From Pseudomonadales bacterium (lineage in GTDB: Bacteria; Pseudomonadota; Gammaproteobacteria; Pseudomonadales; Azotimanducaceae): a stretch of 64,000 nt of DNA. Below the pieces are notes generated by a model. It saw nothing but the letters and a program-made list of their open reading frames with translations. It had not been told where the DNA came from and did no database searches. The position numbers and the translations under genes were made by a program. Every line of letters starts with the position of its first letter. Position 1 is the stretch's first letter. The DNA is taken from contig JANQPF010000022.1 of NCBI GenBank assembly GCA_028285415.1, forward strand, positions 278,048 to 342,047, given 5' to 3'. This document shows positions 17,370 through 26,467 of the stretch, one piece after another.

Positions 17370-18755
17370 TTGAGTCAAACTGAAAACGAGACTGGGGTTG
17401 CTGACCGGCCGCTGCTATATGCGCTCGAGGATCGCCCGCCGCTCGGGCGCGGACTGATCAGTGCGTTGGCTCACTTGTTGGCGATTGTCGCCAGCATCAT
17501 CGCTGCGCCGCTGCTCATTGCCAACGCGCTTCAGTTGCCACCTGCTGACGTGTTCTACGTTGTGAACGCCTCGCTTGTCGTCAGCGGTATCGCGACGTTC
17601 ATACAGGTGTACCGTTTCGGCTGGGTGGGCTCGGGGCTCCTGGCGGTGCAGGGCACGAGCTTCACGTTCATCGGGCCCATGGCATTCGCGGCTTCTTACC
17701 TCGCCCTTGGCGACGACCACGAGACGCTCATGGGAATTCTACTCGGCACCGCAGCGGTTGGCGCTGCGTTCACGGCGGTTCTGAGCTTCTTTCTCGCACA
17801 CCTGCAGCGTGTGATCACGCCGGCGGTCACCGGCACCACCATTTTCCTGCTTGGCCTGACGCTCGTTGCCACGGCGTACAGCAACCTGCAGCTGACCGTC
17901 ACGCAGGCGGAGGCAGCGGGGCGTCACGTCGGCTGGGTCTGGGCTCAAGCGGCCGTTGTGATTGCGGCCATTGCCTGGCTTGCCACCCGGGCAAATCCCT
18001 GGGTGCGTCTGGCAAGCATCTGTGTCGGACTCCTGGTTGGTTTCGTTTTTGCCGCGCTGACGGGATGGGTGGAGTCGCCCGAGACGCCGGCAACGGCGCT
18101 CTTCGTGCTCGAGCCGGGCCGTTACGAGCTCGGTTTCGACGCCGTTGTGCTGTTGCTCTTTTTACCCATATTTCTCGTCAGCGTTACCGAATCCATTGGT
18201 GATATCACGGCCACCAGCATGCTCTCGAAGCAGCCCATACAAGGGCCGCAGTACCTCAAGCGCCTGCGCGGTGGAATTCTTGCTGACGGCCTGAATACCA
18301 TGCTCGCGGCGGCGTGCGGTTCGTTCCCCAACACGACGTTCAGTCAAAACAATGCGGTCATACAGATCACCGGTGTGGCCAGCCGCTTTGTTGGCCTCCT
18401 ACTTGCCGCGCTGCTGGTGCTCCTCGGCGTTGTGCCGTGGGTCAGCACGTGGTTTGTGATGCTTCCCGGCGGGGTCTTGAACGGCGCCACCGGATTTCTG
18501 TTTGCGCTCATTGCGTTTGCCGGCTGGCGCATCATTCGCCTGCAGGCTGGCGCGCAGGGACTCCGGGTTCTGCTTACGGCCAGCGCGGTAGCGCTCCTGC
18601 TGACCCAGCTGCCCACGGCGCTGGGCCTGGTTGGCGTTTCGCTGCCGCGTTATGCGGAGATCCTGCTCGCATTTCCCGTCGCAACCGGTGCGGTTGCGGC
18701 CATGCTCATCGACAGCGGCCTGCGTCTGGCGCGGCCTGGAGAGGTAATCACGTGA
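17370..18755 (+). CDS. NCS2-family xanthine/urate permease
   Basis: This 461-residue membrane protein of the nucleobase-ascorbate branch has GLLAVQGTSFTFIGPMAF, VTESIGDITATSMLSKQ and the family signature QNNAVIQITGVASR. Xanthine or urate uptake driven by protons is likely. The start is a TTG with upstream AGGGGCGCAGG; no ATG is suitable. Its stop overlaps the GTG start of the first NUP gene, linking base uptake to the exported nucleoside module. Confidence 0.88.
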   Translation: MSQTENETGVADRPLLYALEDRPPLGRGLISALAHLLAIVASIIAAPLLIANALQLPPADVFYVVNASLVVSGIATFIQVYRFGWVGSGLLAVQGTSFTFIGPMAFAASYLALGDDHETLMGILLGTAAVGAAFTAVLSFFLAHLQRVITPAVTGTTIFLLGLTLVATAYSNLQLTVTQAEAAGRHVGWVWAQAAVVIAAIAWLATRANPWVRLASICVGLLVGFVFAALTGWVESPETPATALFVLEPGRYELGFDAVVLLLFLPIFLVSVTESIGDITATSMLSKQPIQGPQYLKRLRGGILADGLNTMLAAACGSFPNTTFSQNNAVIQITGVASRFVGLLLAALLVLLGVVPWVSTWFVMLPGGVLNGATGFLFALIAFAGWRIIRLQAGAQGLRVLLTASAVALLLTQLPTALGLVGVSLPRYAEILLAFPVATGAVAAMLIDSGLRLARPGEVIT

Positions 18756-19828
18756 ATAACTGCTGGAAACGATATGCCCTTGTCTGGGGATTACTCCTGG
18801 GTCTACCCGTCGCTGCATGGGCGGAAGGGCAGCCGGCTGCAACACCGCTCGACGTCAAAGTTGTGGTGGTTGCCATGTTCGAGCACGGGGAAATCACCGG
18901 AGATCGTCCGGGTGAGTTCCAGTTCTGGGTAGAGCGCATGCCGCTTGACCGTGAGCTCGAGTTTCCGGGCGGACCCTATCCGTTGCGCTACCGCCAAGAC
19001 GGCGTGCTCGGTATCTGCGTGGGCGGCGGCATTGCCAATGCGACGGCATCGATCATGGCGCTTGGACTCGACGATCGGTTCGACCTCAGCCGCGCCTACT
19101 GGCTGATCGCCGGTATTGCCGGGGGCGATCCTGAGGATACGAGCATCGGTTCCGCGGTGTGGGCGAAACACGTGGTCGACGGGGATCTGCTGTATGAGCT
19201 CGACGCGCGTGAGATACCGGATGACTGGCCGTACGGCATGATTCCGCTGGGTGGCGAACGACCGGTGCAGTGGCCCGCAGATGTGACGACCGGCTGGACC
19301 GTTGATACCAGCCACTTTGCGTTGAACGAAACGCTGGTCGACTGGGCTTATGAGACCACGCGCGGTGTGACGATTCCCGACACGTCGGAGCTCGTCGAGT
19401 ATCGGAAAGCGTTCGAAGGTTTTCCGCAGGCGCAGAAGCGCCCCCGGGTACAAATTGGCGATACGCTTGCTTCGAGCACATACTGGCACGGTGAGCTGCT
19501 CAACCGCTGGGCAAATGATTGGGTAAAACTCTACGCCGGCCAGGAAGCCGAGTTTGTCACGACAAATATGGAGGATAGTGGAACGCTGGCCGCGCTCGGG
19601 CGACTTGACGCCATGGGCAAAGCCGACTTCAACCGCGCGCTGGTGCTGCGCACCGTGAGTAACTTTTCGACACCGCCACCCGGCAAAACGGCTGCGTGGA
19701 GCGCTACGGCCGAGTACCCTGGTAACAGCAGACCTGCGCTCGAGTCGGCGTACCAGATTGGCAGGGTCGTTGTCGAAGAACTCCTGGCAAAATGGTCTTT
19801 GATGGGCAAGCAGGTACCAGGAGAATAG
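18752..19828 (+). CDS. Exported purine nucleoside permease (NUP) family protein 1
   Basis: This 358-residue protein has an N-terminal signal peptide (LVWGLLLGLPVAAWA, cleavage near residue 24), then the NUP domain: VKVVVVAMFEHGE, GEFQFWVERMPLD, YWLIAGIAGGDPEDTSIGS and TNMEDSGTLAALGRLD. The family was named for a yeast nucleoside transporter, but the fold resembles nucleoside phosphorylases and there are no membrane helices besides the signal. A periplasmic nucleoside-binding or -cleaving role is therefore plausible. It overlaps the upstream permease by GTGA; the exported adenosine deaminase follows after 11 bases. Confidence 0.82.
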   Translation: MNNCWKRYALVWGLLLGLPVAAWAEGQPAATPLDVKVVVVAMFEHGEITGDRPGEFQFWVERMPLDRELEFPGGPYPLRYRQDGVLGICVGGGIANATASIMALGLDDRFDLSRAYWLIAGIAGGDPEDTSIGSAVWAKHVVDGDLLYELDAREIPDDWPYGMIPLGGERPVQWPADVTTGWTVDTSHFALNETLVDWAYETTRGVTIPDTSELVEYRKAFEGFPQAQKRPRVQIGDTLASSTYWHGELLNRWANDWVKLYAGQEAEFVTTNMEDSGTLAALGRLDAMGKADFNRALVLRTVSNFSTPPPGKTAAWSATAEYPGNSRPALESAYQIGRVVVEELLAKWSLMGKQVPGE

Positions 19829-19839
19829 GAAAAAGTGGA

Positions 19840-21270
19840 ATGAAAAAAATAACAAAAGGGCCTGTGTTAATCGCGTGCTTCTGTTTGTTTTCGAGTGTCC
19901 ATGCCGCTGCGGATTGGTTCGAAGACTTCAAAGACAGTGCCAGTCCGGCTGAACTGCACGCGTTTCTCTACGCCATGCCGAAAGGCGGAGATCTGCACCT
20001 TCATCTCAGTGGTTCGATCCTGTCCGAGTGGTTTTATGAGCACGCGCTCGCGCAGAAGGCTCGCGGCTACAGCTACTATGCCAAGGTCAGGATCGAGAAC
20101 TGTGCGTCGGGCATCGACAGCGCGGATCGGACGAACTACCTGCTCCTCTATAAAACGATCGATCACCTGTCTTACGCGGAGCTGGGTGAGTGTCAGCGCA
20201 ATGAGTACGAACCCCTCGAATCGCTCACAGGTATCGACAAAGAGCGGTGGCTCGATGGTCTGCGTCTCGACGAGCCTTTTGAGGGTCGCAACGAGTTCTT
20301 CGAGCGGAACTGGGCGCGTATGGGCGACCTGTCGCGAAATCCTTACCTCGTGGCCGACGTTTTTGCCGAGCACGTGCTCGCGATGGGCGAAGAGGGACTC
20401 CTCTACATGGAGCCACAGGTGCCCATCGGTTTCGGCATGGTGCGCAGCGACGGTGAGGCTGTACATCCCGATGAGGCCGTTGCGCTCTATCGGGCACGTC
20501 TCGCGCAGCCCGACGTTCGCAAAGCGGGGGTCACCGTGCGCATGCAGGTGTCGTTGCTGCGCTTCCTGCCCCAGGCGGAGGAGGCGTTGAAGCTGCTGTA
20601 CCGGTTTGCGCACAAGCACGATGACGTCGTGGCGGTAAACATGGTGGGACGTGAAGATAACGACAAAGGTTATCCGCTGCGCTTCCTGCCGACGCTGCGT
20701 GAGCTGCGACGGCAGTATTCCGGCGTGCGTCTGTCGATCCACGCCGGTGAGGTCGATGAGCCCAACCATCACGTTCGCGACACCCTGCTGCTTGGTGCTG
20801 AGCGGATCGGCCACGGTGTCAATCTCATCACGGATCCGGAAACCCTCACCGCCATGCGCTACGGCCCTTATCTGGTCGAAATCAACCTCGTGTCGAACCT
20901 TTTGTTAGAGTATGTGAGCGACTATAGTCAGCATCCCTTTCCGGAGTATCTTCGCCTTGGCGTGCCGGTGGCACTATCGACCGACGATCGTGGTATGTGG
21001 GACTCCACCATGACCGATGAGTTTTTTGTTGCGGTCACGGAATTTGATCTCAGCTGGCAGGAAGTCAAAACGTTGAGTCGAAACTCATTGGCATACGGAT
21101 TTGTGGAGGAGGACGTCAAACGAGGGCTCCTTGCCGAATATGACACGCGGATACGTGATTTCGAGCGCCGCTTCCAGCGCAAAGGAGCGGACATGCTGAG
21201 CGATGTTGCGCCACTGCGTCTCGGCTTCATCTGCCGCTACTACCAGCTTTGTCCGGAGGAAAACCAGTGA
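19840..21270 (+). CDS. Exported adenosine deaminase-family protein
   Basis: This 476-residue protein begins with a signal peptide (MKKITKGPVLIACFCLFSSV then HAAA, likely cleaved near residue 23) followed by an ADA domain. Zinc ligands in GGDLHLHLSGS (His53 and His55), the catalytic IHAGEVDEP, a further His in RIGHGVNL and ALSTDDRG are all present, so it should deaminate adenosine or deoxyadenosine to inosine in the periplasm. It resembles ADGF/CECR1-type secreted enzymes. It is cotranscribed between two NUP genes; the ATG has GGA just upstream. Confidence 0.86.
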   Translation: MKKITKGPVLIACFCLFSSVHAAADWFEDFKDSASPAELHAFLYAMPKGGDLHLHLSGSILSEWFYEHALAQKARGYSYYAKVRIENCASGIDSADRTNYLLLYKTIDHLSYAELGECQRNEYEPLESLTGIDKERWLDGLRLDEPFEGRNEFFERNWARMGDLSRNPYLVADVFAEHVLAMGEEGLLYMEPQVPIGFGMVRSDGEAVHPDEAVALYRARLAQPDVRKAGVTVRMQVSLLRFLPQAEEALKLLYRFAHKHDDVVAVNMVGREDNDKGYPLRFLPTLRELRRQYSGVRLSIHAGEVDEPNHHVRDTLLLGAERIGHGVNLITDPETLTAMRYGPYLVEINLVSNLLLEYVSDYSQHPFPEYLRLGVPVALSTDDRGMWDSTMTDEFFVAVTEFDLSWQEVKTLSRNSLAYGFVEEDVKRGLLAEYDTRIRDFERRFQRKGADMLSDVAPLRLGFICRYYQLCPEENQ

Positions 21271-22343
21271 AACAAGCCATCACGCTGATTGTATTGAGCC
21301 TGCTGATCGGTTGCGCGACCCAGCCGCCGGCAGCCCCGATGGACGGAAAGCTGCCGGTCAAGATTGTGCTCGTAACGATGTTCGAGCGCGGCGCTGACGA
21401 AGGTGACGATCCCGGTGAGTTTCAATTCTGGAAAGAGCGCCGCCAGCTTGACCAGCGCCTGGCCTTCCCCCACGCGCACCATGACCTCTACTACAACGCC
21501 GAATCGCAGATACTCGGCCTTGTCACCGGCGTTGGCACCGCAAAAGCGGCCGCGTCCACCATGGCGCTGGGTCTCGATCCACGCTTTGATCTGACGAAAG
21601 CGTACTGGCTCGTTGCCGGGATTGCCGGGATCGACCCCGAGGATGCCTCGATCGGGTCAGCGGCCTGGTCCACCTATCTCGTGGACGGTGATCTGGGTCA
21701 CGAGATTGATGTCCGGGAAGTGCCGGAGGAGTGGCCTTTCGGCTACTTTGCGCGCCGCACGCAGTTCCCTTTCGACCCGAATCGTCCGGAGCCAAGCGGT
21801 GGTGAGATGTACATGGTCAACAACGAGCTGCGCGATTGGGCTTACGGTTTGACGAAAGATCTCGCGCTGCCCGATCCGCCGGGTCTGAAAGAAGTGCGTG
21901 AGCGATACACCAAACATCCAAACGCACGTAAGCCGCCGTTTGTACTCAAGGGCGGGCACATTGCTGCTCTGACTTTCTGGCACGGTGCAATCATGAATGA
22001 CTGGGCGAACCGCTGGGTGCACTACTGGTCGGACGGCAATACCGATATGGTGACCTCGGCGATGGAGGAGACCGGGACCTTCCTTTCGGTGAAGTGGCTG
22101 CATGAGAGTGGCTACGTCGATAAAAACCGTTTCATGGTGCTGCGGGCGGGTAGCAACTTCACGATGCCGCCTCCAGGCGTCGGTGCGGCGGAGAATCTGC
22201 TGCAGGAGAACGAAGGTTATGCGGGCATGGGTGCGGCGCTCGAGTCGCTCTATCTGGTCGGTTCGGTTGTGATCGACGAGTTGCTCGAAGGCTGGGCCAC
22301 CTATGAGAAGACCATACCCACACCGCAGATGCTCGACCGCTAG
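21267..22343 (+). CDS. Purine nucleoside permease (NUP) family lipoprotein 2
   Basis: This 358-residue paralogue of the gene at 18752 has the same length and motif order (VKIVLVTMFERGADEGDDPG, EFQFWKERRQLD, YWLVAGIAGIDPEDASIGS and TSAMEETGTFLSVKWL). Its N-terminus is a lipoprotein signal, LSLLIGCATQ, with the lipidated Cys at about residue 16, so it is membrane-anchored in the envelope. The GTG overlaps the deaminase stop (GTGA) with GGAGGA upstream. Two differently localised NUP proteins flanking a deaminase suggests a shared periplasmic task. Confidence 0.82.
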   Translation: MKQAITLIVLSLLIGCATQPPAAPMDGKLPVKIVLVTMFERGADEGDDPGEFQFWKERRQLDQRLAFPHAHHDLYYNAESQILGLVTGVGTAKAAASTMALGLDPRFDLTKAYWLVAGIAGIDPEDASIGSAAWSTYLVDGDLGHEIDVREVPEEWPFGYFARRTQFPFDPNRPEPSGGEMYMVNNELRDWAYGLTKDLALPDPPGLKEVRERYTKHPNARKPPFVLKGGHIAALTFWHGAIMNDWANRWVHYWSDGNTDMVTSAMEETGTFLSVKWLHESGYVDKNRFMVLRAGSNFTMPPPGVGAAENLLQENEGYAGMGAALESLYLVGSVVIDELLEGWATYEKTIPTPQMLDR

Positions 22344-22354
22344 GGGAGGGGCGC

Positions 22355-23362
22355 ATGCAGACATTCATCGAAAATCTTCCGAAGGCTGAGCTCCACGTTC
22401 ACCTGGAGGGTACGCTCGAACCCGAGCTCATGTTCGAGCTTGCGCAGCGCAACAAGATAGATCTGCCGTACGCCACGCCTGAGGAAGTGGTAGCCGCATA
22501 TGATTTCCACGACCTGCCCTCTTTCCTGGCCATCTACTATCCCGCCATGGGGGTGCTCCAGACCGAGGCCGACTTCTATGACCTGGCGATGGCGTATTTC
22601 GAGAAAGCGGCGGCACAGAACGTGGTCTACGTGGAACCCTTTTTCGACCCGCAAGGACACACCACCCGAGGCGTCTCCTTCGACACCGTCATTCGAGGGA
22701 TCCACGCGGCACAGGTGGATGCAGAGGCAAAGCTCGGCGTGCGTTCCCAGCTCATCATGTGTTTCCTGCGCGACATGGACGCTGCGTCAGCCGCGGCCCA
22801 CCTCGAGATGGCGGAACCGTATCTCGACTGGCTGGTGGGCGTGGGCCTCGACAGCGACGAAAAAGACAATCCGCCCGCCAAGTTTGCCGACGTGTTTGGG
22901 CGGGCGCGGGAGCTTGGCCTCAGGCTCACCATGCATTGTGACGTCAATCAGAAAGACATTGTCCCGCACATGTGGGAGTGTCTCGACCTCATCGGTGTGG
23001 ATCGGATCGATCACGGCATCAATGCCCTGGACGACGAGGCCCTGGTTGATGCGATCCAGGCCCGGGATCTGGGGCTGACCATCTGTCCAATTTCCAACCG
23101 CTTCGTGGTGCAGGATCTCACTGGCGAGCAGATACGCCAGTTTCTGGGCCGTGGCATCAAGGCCACGGTCAACTCCGACGATCCGGGCTACTTTCGCGGC
23201 TACATGAACGAGAACCTGCTGGCGCTGGCCGAGGAAGCGGCGTTTTCGCGGGAGGAAATTGCGCAGCTGACCAGGAACGCGTTTTCGATTGCCTGGGTGA
23301 GTGACGGTGACAAGGCGCAATACCTGGCTGATCTCGACGCCTATCTGGCGCGGGCGGAGTAG
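22355..23362 (+). CDS. Adenine/adenosine deaminase-family protein with altered HAGE motif
   Basis: This 335-residue cytosolic protein is closest in pattern to bacterial adenine deaminases of the ADA family: KAELHVHLEGTLEPELMFEL (His14 and His16 region), VYVEPFFDPQGHT, DRIDHGIN and the adenine-type NSDDPGYFRGYMNENL. The catalytic HAGE motif, however, reads HCDV (residues 194-197), so the proton-relay Glu is absent while the zinc-ligand His remains. It may be an unusual subgroup with another acid or a non-deaminating hydrolase. A strong GGGAGGGG lies before the ATG. It closes the purine operon. Confidence 0.75.
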   Translation: MQTFIENLPKAELHVHLEGTLEPELMFELAQRNKIDLPYATPEEVVAAYDFHDLPSFLAIYYPAMGVLQTEADFYDLAMAYFEKAAAQNVVYVEPFFDPQGHTTRGVSFDTVIRGIHAAQVDAEAKLGVRSQLIMCFLRDMDAASAAAHLEMAEPYLDWLVGVGLDSDEKDNPPAKFADVFGRARELGLRLTMHCDVNQKDIVPHMWECLDLIGVDRIDHGINALDDEALVDAIQARDLGLTICPISNRFVVQDLTGEQIRQFLGRGIKATVNSDDPGYFRGYMNENLLALAEEAAFSREEIAQLTRNAFSIAWVSDGDKAQYLADLDAYLARAE

Positions 23363-23373
23363 CGCGCGCCGTA

Positions 23374-24171
23374 CTAGAACCCTCTGATATTGCGCACCAC
23401 CCCGGTTTTCAACGCCGCAAATCCGCCCGGTTGATAGGTTGCAATCAGCGCGCGGCGTGGCCTGGCGGAGCGGTTCGGACCGGAGCCGTGCACACAGTGC
23501 GGATGGAAGAAGATCAGAGATCCGGCCGGCACCTCGAAGTGGATTGCCGTCGCGGCATTAAAAGTTGACGGATCGGTGAAGAATCCACCCAGCTGCGAGC
23601 CGTCCGTGGTGCCGGGCAGGATGCCGAGTTTGTGACTGCCGGGCACAATGGCGAAGCAGCCGTTGTTTTTATCCTGATCATCGAGCGCAACCATCACGTT
23701 CGGCAGCCGTTCCACATGGTTGCAATCATGCATCCAGTACGGTGAATCCTGGTGCCAGCCAAAACCCGATCCTTCGAACGCGCGCTTGGTATTCAGTTTT
23801 ACGGTCCAAAGCGCCAATCCCGTCTCGCCAACCAGCGCCTGCATCGGCTTCGCCAGGCGTGGGTCGTCCAGAAGGTCGTCGATCGAGGGATCGTGCAGAT
23901 GTACGGGTTCGAGCACGCGAATGGTGCGCGAGCCGCTCTCGTGTTCGAACTGCAGCGTGCTGGGACCGCAGTCGACGAACTGTTTGCCGTCGAGATAGTA
24001 GACTTTGCCCACGGCGGCAGTGTCTGCGGCATGATCAATGGCACGTTCTGCCGCGCCGCGCAGGCTGGTTAGCTCCGCCGCGCTGAACTGCTGGCGGCGG
24101 ACAAAATAGCCGTGTGCCTCGTAGGCGCGTCGTTCAGTGGGCGTAAGCGTTGATTTCGGGGCTGCGGTCAT
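23374..24171 (-). CDS. Phytanoyl-CoA dioxygenase (PhyH) family oxygenase
   Basis: This 265-residue Fe(II)/2-oxoglutarate dioxygenase-type protein has the GWHQDSPYW metal motif (HxD), the distal metal His in FFHPHCVHGSGPNRS and an Arg-rich 2-oxoglutarate anchor RPRRALIATYQ. The family hydroxylates diverse substrates, from phytanoyl-CoA to ectoine. Nothing here fixes the substrate. It converges on the purine operon 11 bases away and is divergent from the phosphate transporter gene. Confidence 0.85.
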   Translation of the reverse strand: MTAAPKSTLTPTERRAYEAHGYFVRRQQFSAAELTSLRGAAERAIDHAADTAAVGKVYYLDGKQFVDCGPSTLQFEHESGSRTIRVLEPVHLHDPSIDDLLDDPRLAKPMQALVGETGLALWTVKLNTKRAFEGSGFGWHQDSPYWMHDCNHVERLPNVMVALDDQDKNNGCFAIVPGSHKLGILPGTTDGSQLGGFFTDPSTFNAATAIHFEVPAGSLIFFHPHCVHGSGPNRSARPRRALIATYQPGGFAALKTGVVRNIRGF

Positions 24172-24292
24172 GAGCTGGTGCGTGCCGATTTCACGCTGAT
24201 GCTACTAGATTGTTCTCTTTGAAGCCTGTCACCAATCTTTAACACGCAGTTTTTACCGTGGTGACACTGTGTTGCCTTCAGAGCGTGAGTCC

Positions 24293-25552
24293 ATGCGTGA
24301 ATCCTTGAACGACGAACAATCGCCTGCAACGCCAGAGTCTCTGCCGGGTTGGCTGACATGGCTGTTCGCCATTTCGCTCGTCTACGCGCTGCTCGTTGGC
24401 GTGGGGGTCGTTGGTGCCGGTTTCAAGTGGATATCGGGTGGCGCGGACGGCGCTCAGGCCATTTTCGAGTTTGCCGGTAATCCAATTGCCGGCGTGATCC
24501 TGGGCACGCTGGCAACGGCCCTGGTGCAATCGTCGAGCACGGTGACGTCGGTCATCGTCGGCCTGGTGGCCGGGGGCGTGCCCGTATCTCTGGCGGTGCC
24601 GATGATCATGGGCGCCAACATGGGCACCACAATCACCAATACGATCGTGAGCCTCGGCAACCTGCGAGAAAGCGGCGCGTTCAATAAGTCTTTTCAGGCA
24701 GCAACCGTCCACGACTTTTTCAACCTTTACAGCATTCTGATCTTTCTGCCCATCGAGATCATGTTTCAACCGCTCGAGAAAATGGGTGGCGTCGCGGCGG
24801 GCTGGCTCGTCGGTGGTGAAGGCGCATCGATGAAAAGCGCCAATTTCGTCGGCGCGGCCACCAAGCCGGTCTCCGCGGCGATTGTCGATGCCTTTCGCGC
24901 GCTGCCGGACAGCGTAGGTGCAACGCTTGCGATTGTCGCCGGTATCAGCCTGATCATGTTTTCGGTGATCTACCTCGGGCGGATCTTGCGCGGCGCGCTG
25001 ACCGGTCGCGCCCGGGAGCTTCTCGAGCGTGCGGTGGGGCGACGGGCTGAGACCGGTGTTCTGTCGGGTACAGTGGTGACCGTGCTCGTGCAGTCGTCGT
25101 CGACCACTACCAGTTTGATTGTGCCGCTGGCAGGCGCCGGTGTGCTCACGACGCGGCAGGTCTTTCCCTTCACGATGGGTGCAAACATCGGCACCTGCAT
25201 CACGGCGCTGCTTGCCGCTACATCCATCTCGGGGGCCAACGAAGTTTTTGCACTGCAGATTGCGCTGGTGCACCTGATCTATAACGTCATTGGCGTATTG
25301 GTGTTTCTTTATACGCCTTGGATCAGGGATCTGCCGATTCGCACCGCCGTGTGGCTTGCCAACCGTGCGGGCCAAAACCGCGGCTGGGCTTTCGGCTACA
25401 TTTTTTCGGTGTTTTTCATGCTTCCCGGAGGCGTGTTTGGCGGCGAGTTCATGTTCCAGTCGCGGGAACCCCTGGTCATCGAGGCAGGCGAATCCGAGCG
25501 CATGCTCGAATGCGAGGCGGAAATCGAAGCCTGTGAGATGGCTATCGAATAG
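24293..25552 (+). CDS. Na/Pi cotransporter family membrane protein
   Basis: This 419-residue protein has two inverted Na_Pi_cotrans repeats with the QSSST signatures: ATALVQSSSTVTSVIVGLVA near residue 80 and LVQSSSTTTSLIVPLAGAG near 265, each followed by MGANxGT. This is the NptA/SLC34 layout, expected to import phosphate with sodium, which fits a marine host. The ATG at 24293 was chosen over a GTG at 24269. There is no PhoU-like C-terminal domain, unlike YjbB-type members. Confidence 0.85.
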   Translation: MRESLNDEQSPATPESLPGWLTWLFAISLVYALLVGVGVVGAGFKWISGGADGAQAIFEFAGNPIAGVILGTLATALVQSSSTVTSVIVGLVAGGVPVSLAVPMIMGANMGTTITNTIVSLGNLRESGAFNKSFQAATVHDFFNLYSILIFLPIEIMFQPLEKMGGVAAGWLVGGEGASMKSANFVGAATKPVSAAIVDAFRALPDSVGATLAIVAGISLIMFSVIYLGRILRGALTGRARELLERAVGRRAETGVLSGTVVTVLVQSSSTTTSLIVPLAGAGVLTTRQVFPFTMGANIGTCITALLAATSISGANEVFALQIALVHLIYNVIGVLVFLYTPWIRDLPIRTAVWLANRAGQNRGWAFGYIFSVFFMLPGGVFGGEFMFQSREPLVIEAGESERMLECEAEIEACEMAIE

Positions 25553-25587
25553 CAGAGAAGCTGAGCTTCCAGCTCGATAACATTCTC

Positions 25588-25603
25588 GTGAACGCCTGTT
25601 CAC
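25588..25603. promoter_or_regulatory. Palindromic operator GTGAAC-GCCT-GTTCAC upstream of folE
   Basis: A perfect 6-4-6 inverted repeat centred 61 bases before the folE ATG, with a further outer pair CTCGTGAA (25585-25592) and TTCACGAG (25611-25618). It closely resembles the DesT operator of Pseudomonas as I remember it (AGTGAACGC-T-TGTTGACT). Similar GTGAAC elements lie upstream of the desaturase operon. Confidence 0.6.
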
Positions 25604-25656
25604 GCACTCTTCACGAGCCCGATTCTAGAGTGAAGTTCAATTACTTGGAGGCTCCC

Positions 25657-26364
25657 ATGAGCTCTATATCTCAGCCCGTTTATGTCCCTGCCGCGGAACC
25701 GAAGCCGGTTTCCGAAAGAATACGCCGCCGTCTCGAAGCCGCCGGTGAGCGTTACTTTGCCAACGACAACATCGTCGACTACATCCAGCCTGCCGAGCTC
25801 GACGAGTTGCAGGAGGAGGTCAGCGACAAGCTGCGGGAAGTGCTGCGCTCGCTCGTGATCGACATCGAGAACGACCACAACACCCAGGACACCGCGAAGC
25901 GCGTTGCCAAGATGTTCGTGCGCGAAGTATTCGGCGGCCGTTACAAGGAACAGCCCGCGGTCACCGAATTTCCCAACGTATCGCAGCTCGATGAGCTCAT
26001 GATTGTGGGTCCGATTACCGTCCGCAGCGCCTGCTCGCACCATCTTGCGCCGATCATCGGCAAGATCTGGATAGGCGTTCTGCCGAACGAAGACTCTGCG
26101 TTGATTGGCTTGTCAAAGTACGCCCGTCTCGTCGAGTGGGTCATGTCTCGACCGCAGATTCAGGAAGAGGCCATCAACCAGCTGGCCGACATCCTCGAAG
26201 AGCGTATGAATCCCGACGGCCTCGCCATTGTCATGGAAGCCGACCATTCGTGCATGCAGTGGCGCGGGGTCAAAGACATGGATTCCAAGATGGTCAATTC
26301 GGTCATGCGTGGTGCGTTTCTGAAAGACGCAAGCCTGCGCAGGGAATTCCTTGCTCTGAAGTGA
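25657..26364 (+). CDS. folE: GTP cyclohydrolase I
   Basis: This 235-residue type I GTP cyclohydrolase has the zinc and catalytic signatures RSACSHHLAPIIGKIWIGVL, LSKYARLVEWVMSRPQIQE and the late HSCMQWRGVKD with the second zinc Cys. It makes 7,8-dihydroneopterin triphosphate from GTP for folate or other pterins. TTGGAG precedes the ATG, and about 30 poorly conserved residues form the N-terminus. A strong terminator follows. In several Proteobacteria folE copies travel with CFA/DUF1365 light- or oxidative-stress genes, which fits the downstream operon. Confidence 0.94.
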   Translation: MSSISQPVYVPAAEPKPVSERIRRRLEAAGERYFANDNIVDYIQPAELDELQEEVSDKLREVLRSLVIDIENDHNTQDTAKRVAKMFVREVFGGRYKEQPAVTEFPNVSQLDELMIVGPITVRSACSHHLAPIIGKIWIGVLPNEDSALIGLSKYARLVEWVMSRPQIQEEAINQLADILEERMNPDGLAIVMEADHSCMQWRGVKDMDSKMVNSVMRGAFLKDASLRREFLALK

Positions 26365-26382
26365 GCCGCTCAGGTTGGGCTA

Positions 26383-26430
26383 GCGTCCCGTGGCATGGTG
26401 AAGTTTACCGACGCTGCGGGGCGCTTTTTT
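26383..26430 (+). terminator. Rho-independent terminator of folE
   Basis: GCGTCCCG (26383-26390) pairs with CGGGGCGC (26417-26424), directly followed by six T (26425-26430). An alternative perfect stem AGCGTC/GACGCT overlaps it. Confidence 0.8.
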
Positions 26431-26467
26431 ATGCCTGCGGCAATGAGCATTCGCACGGCGCATGGCG

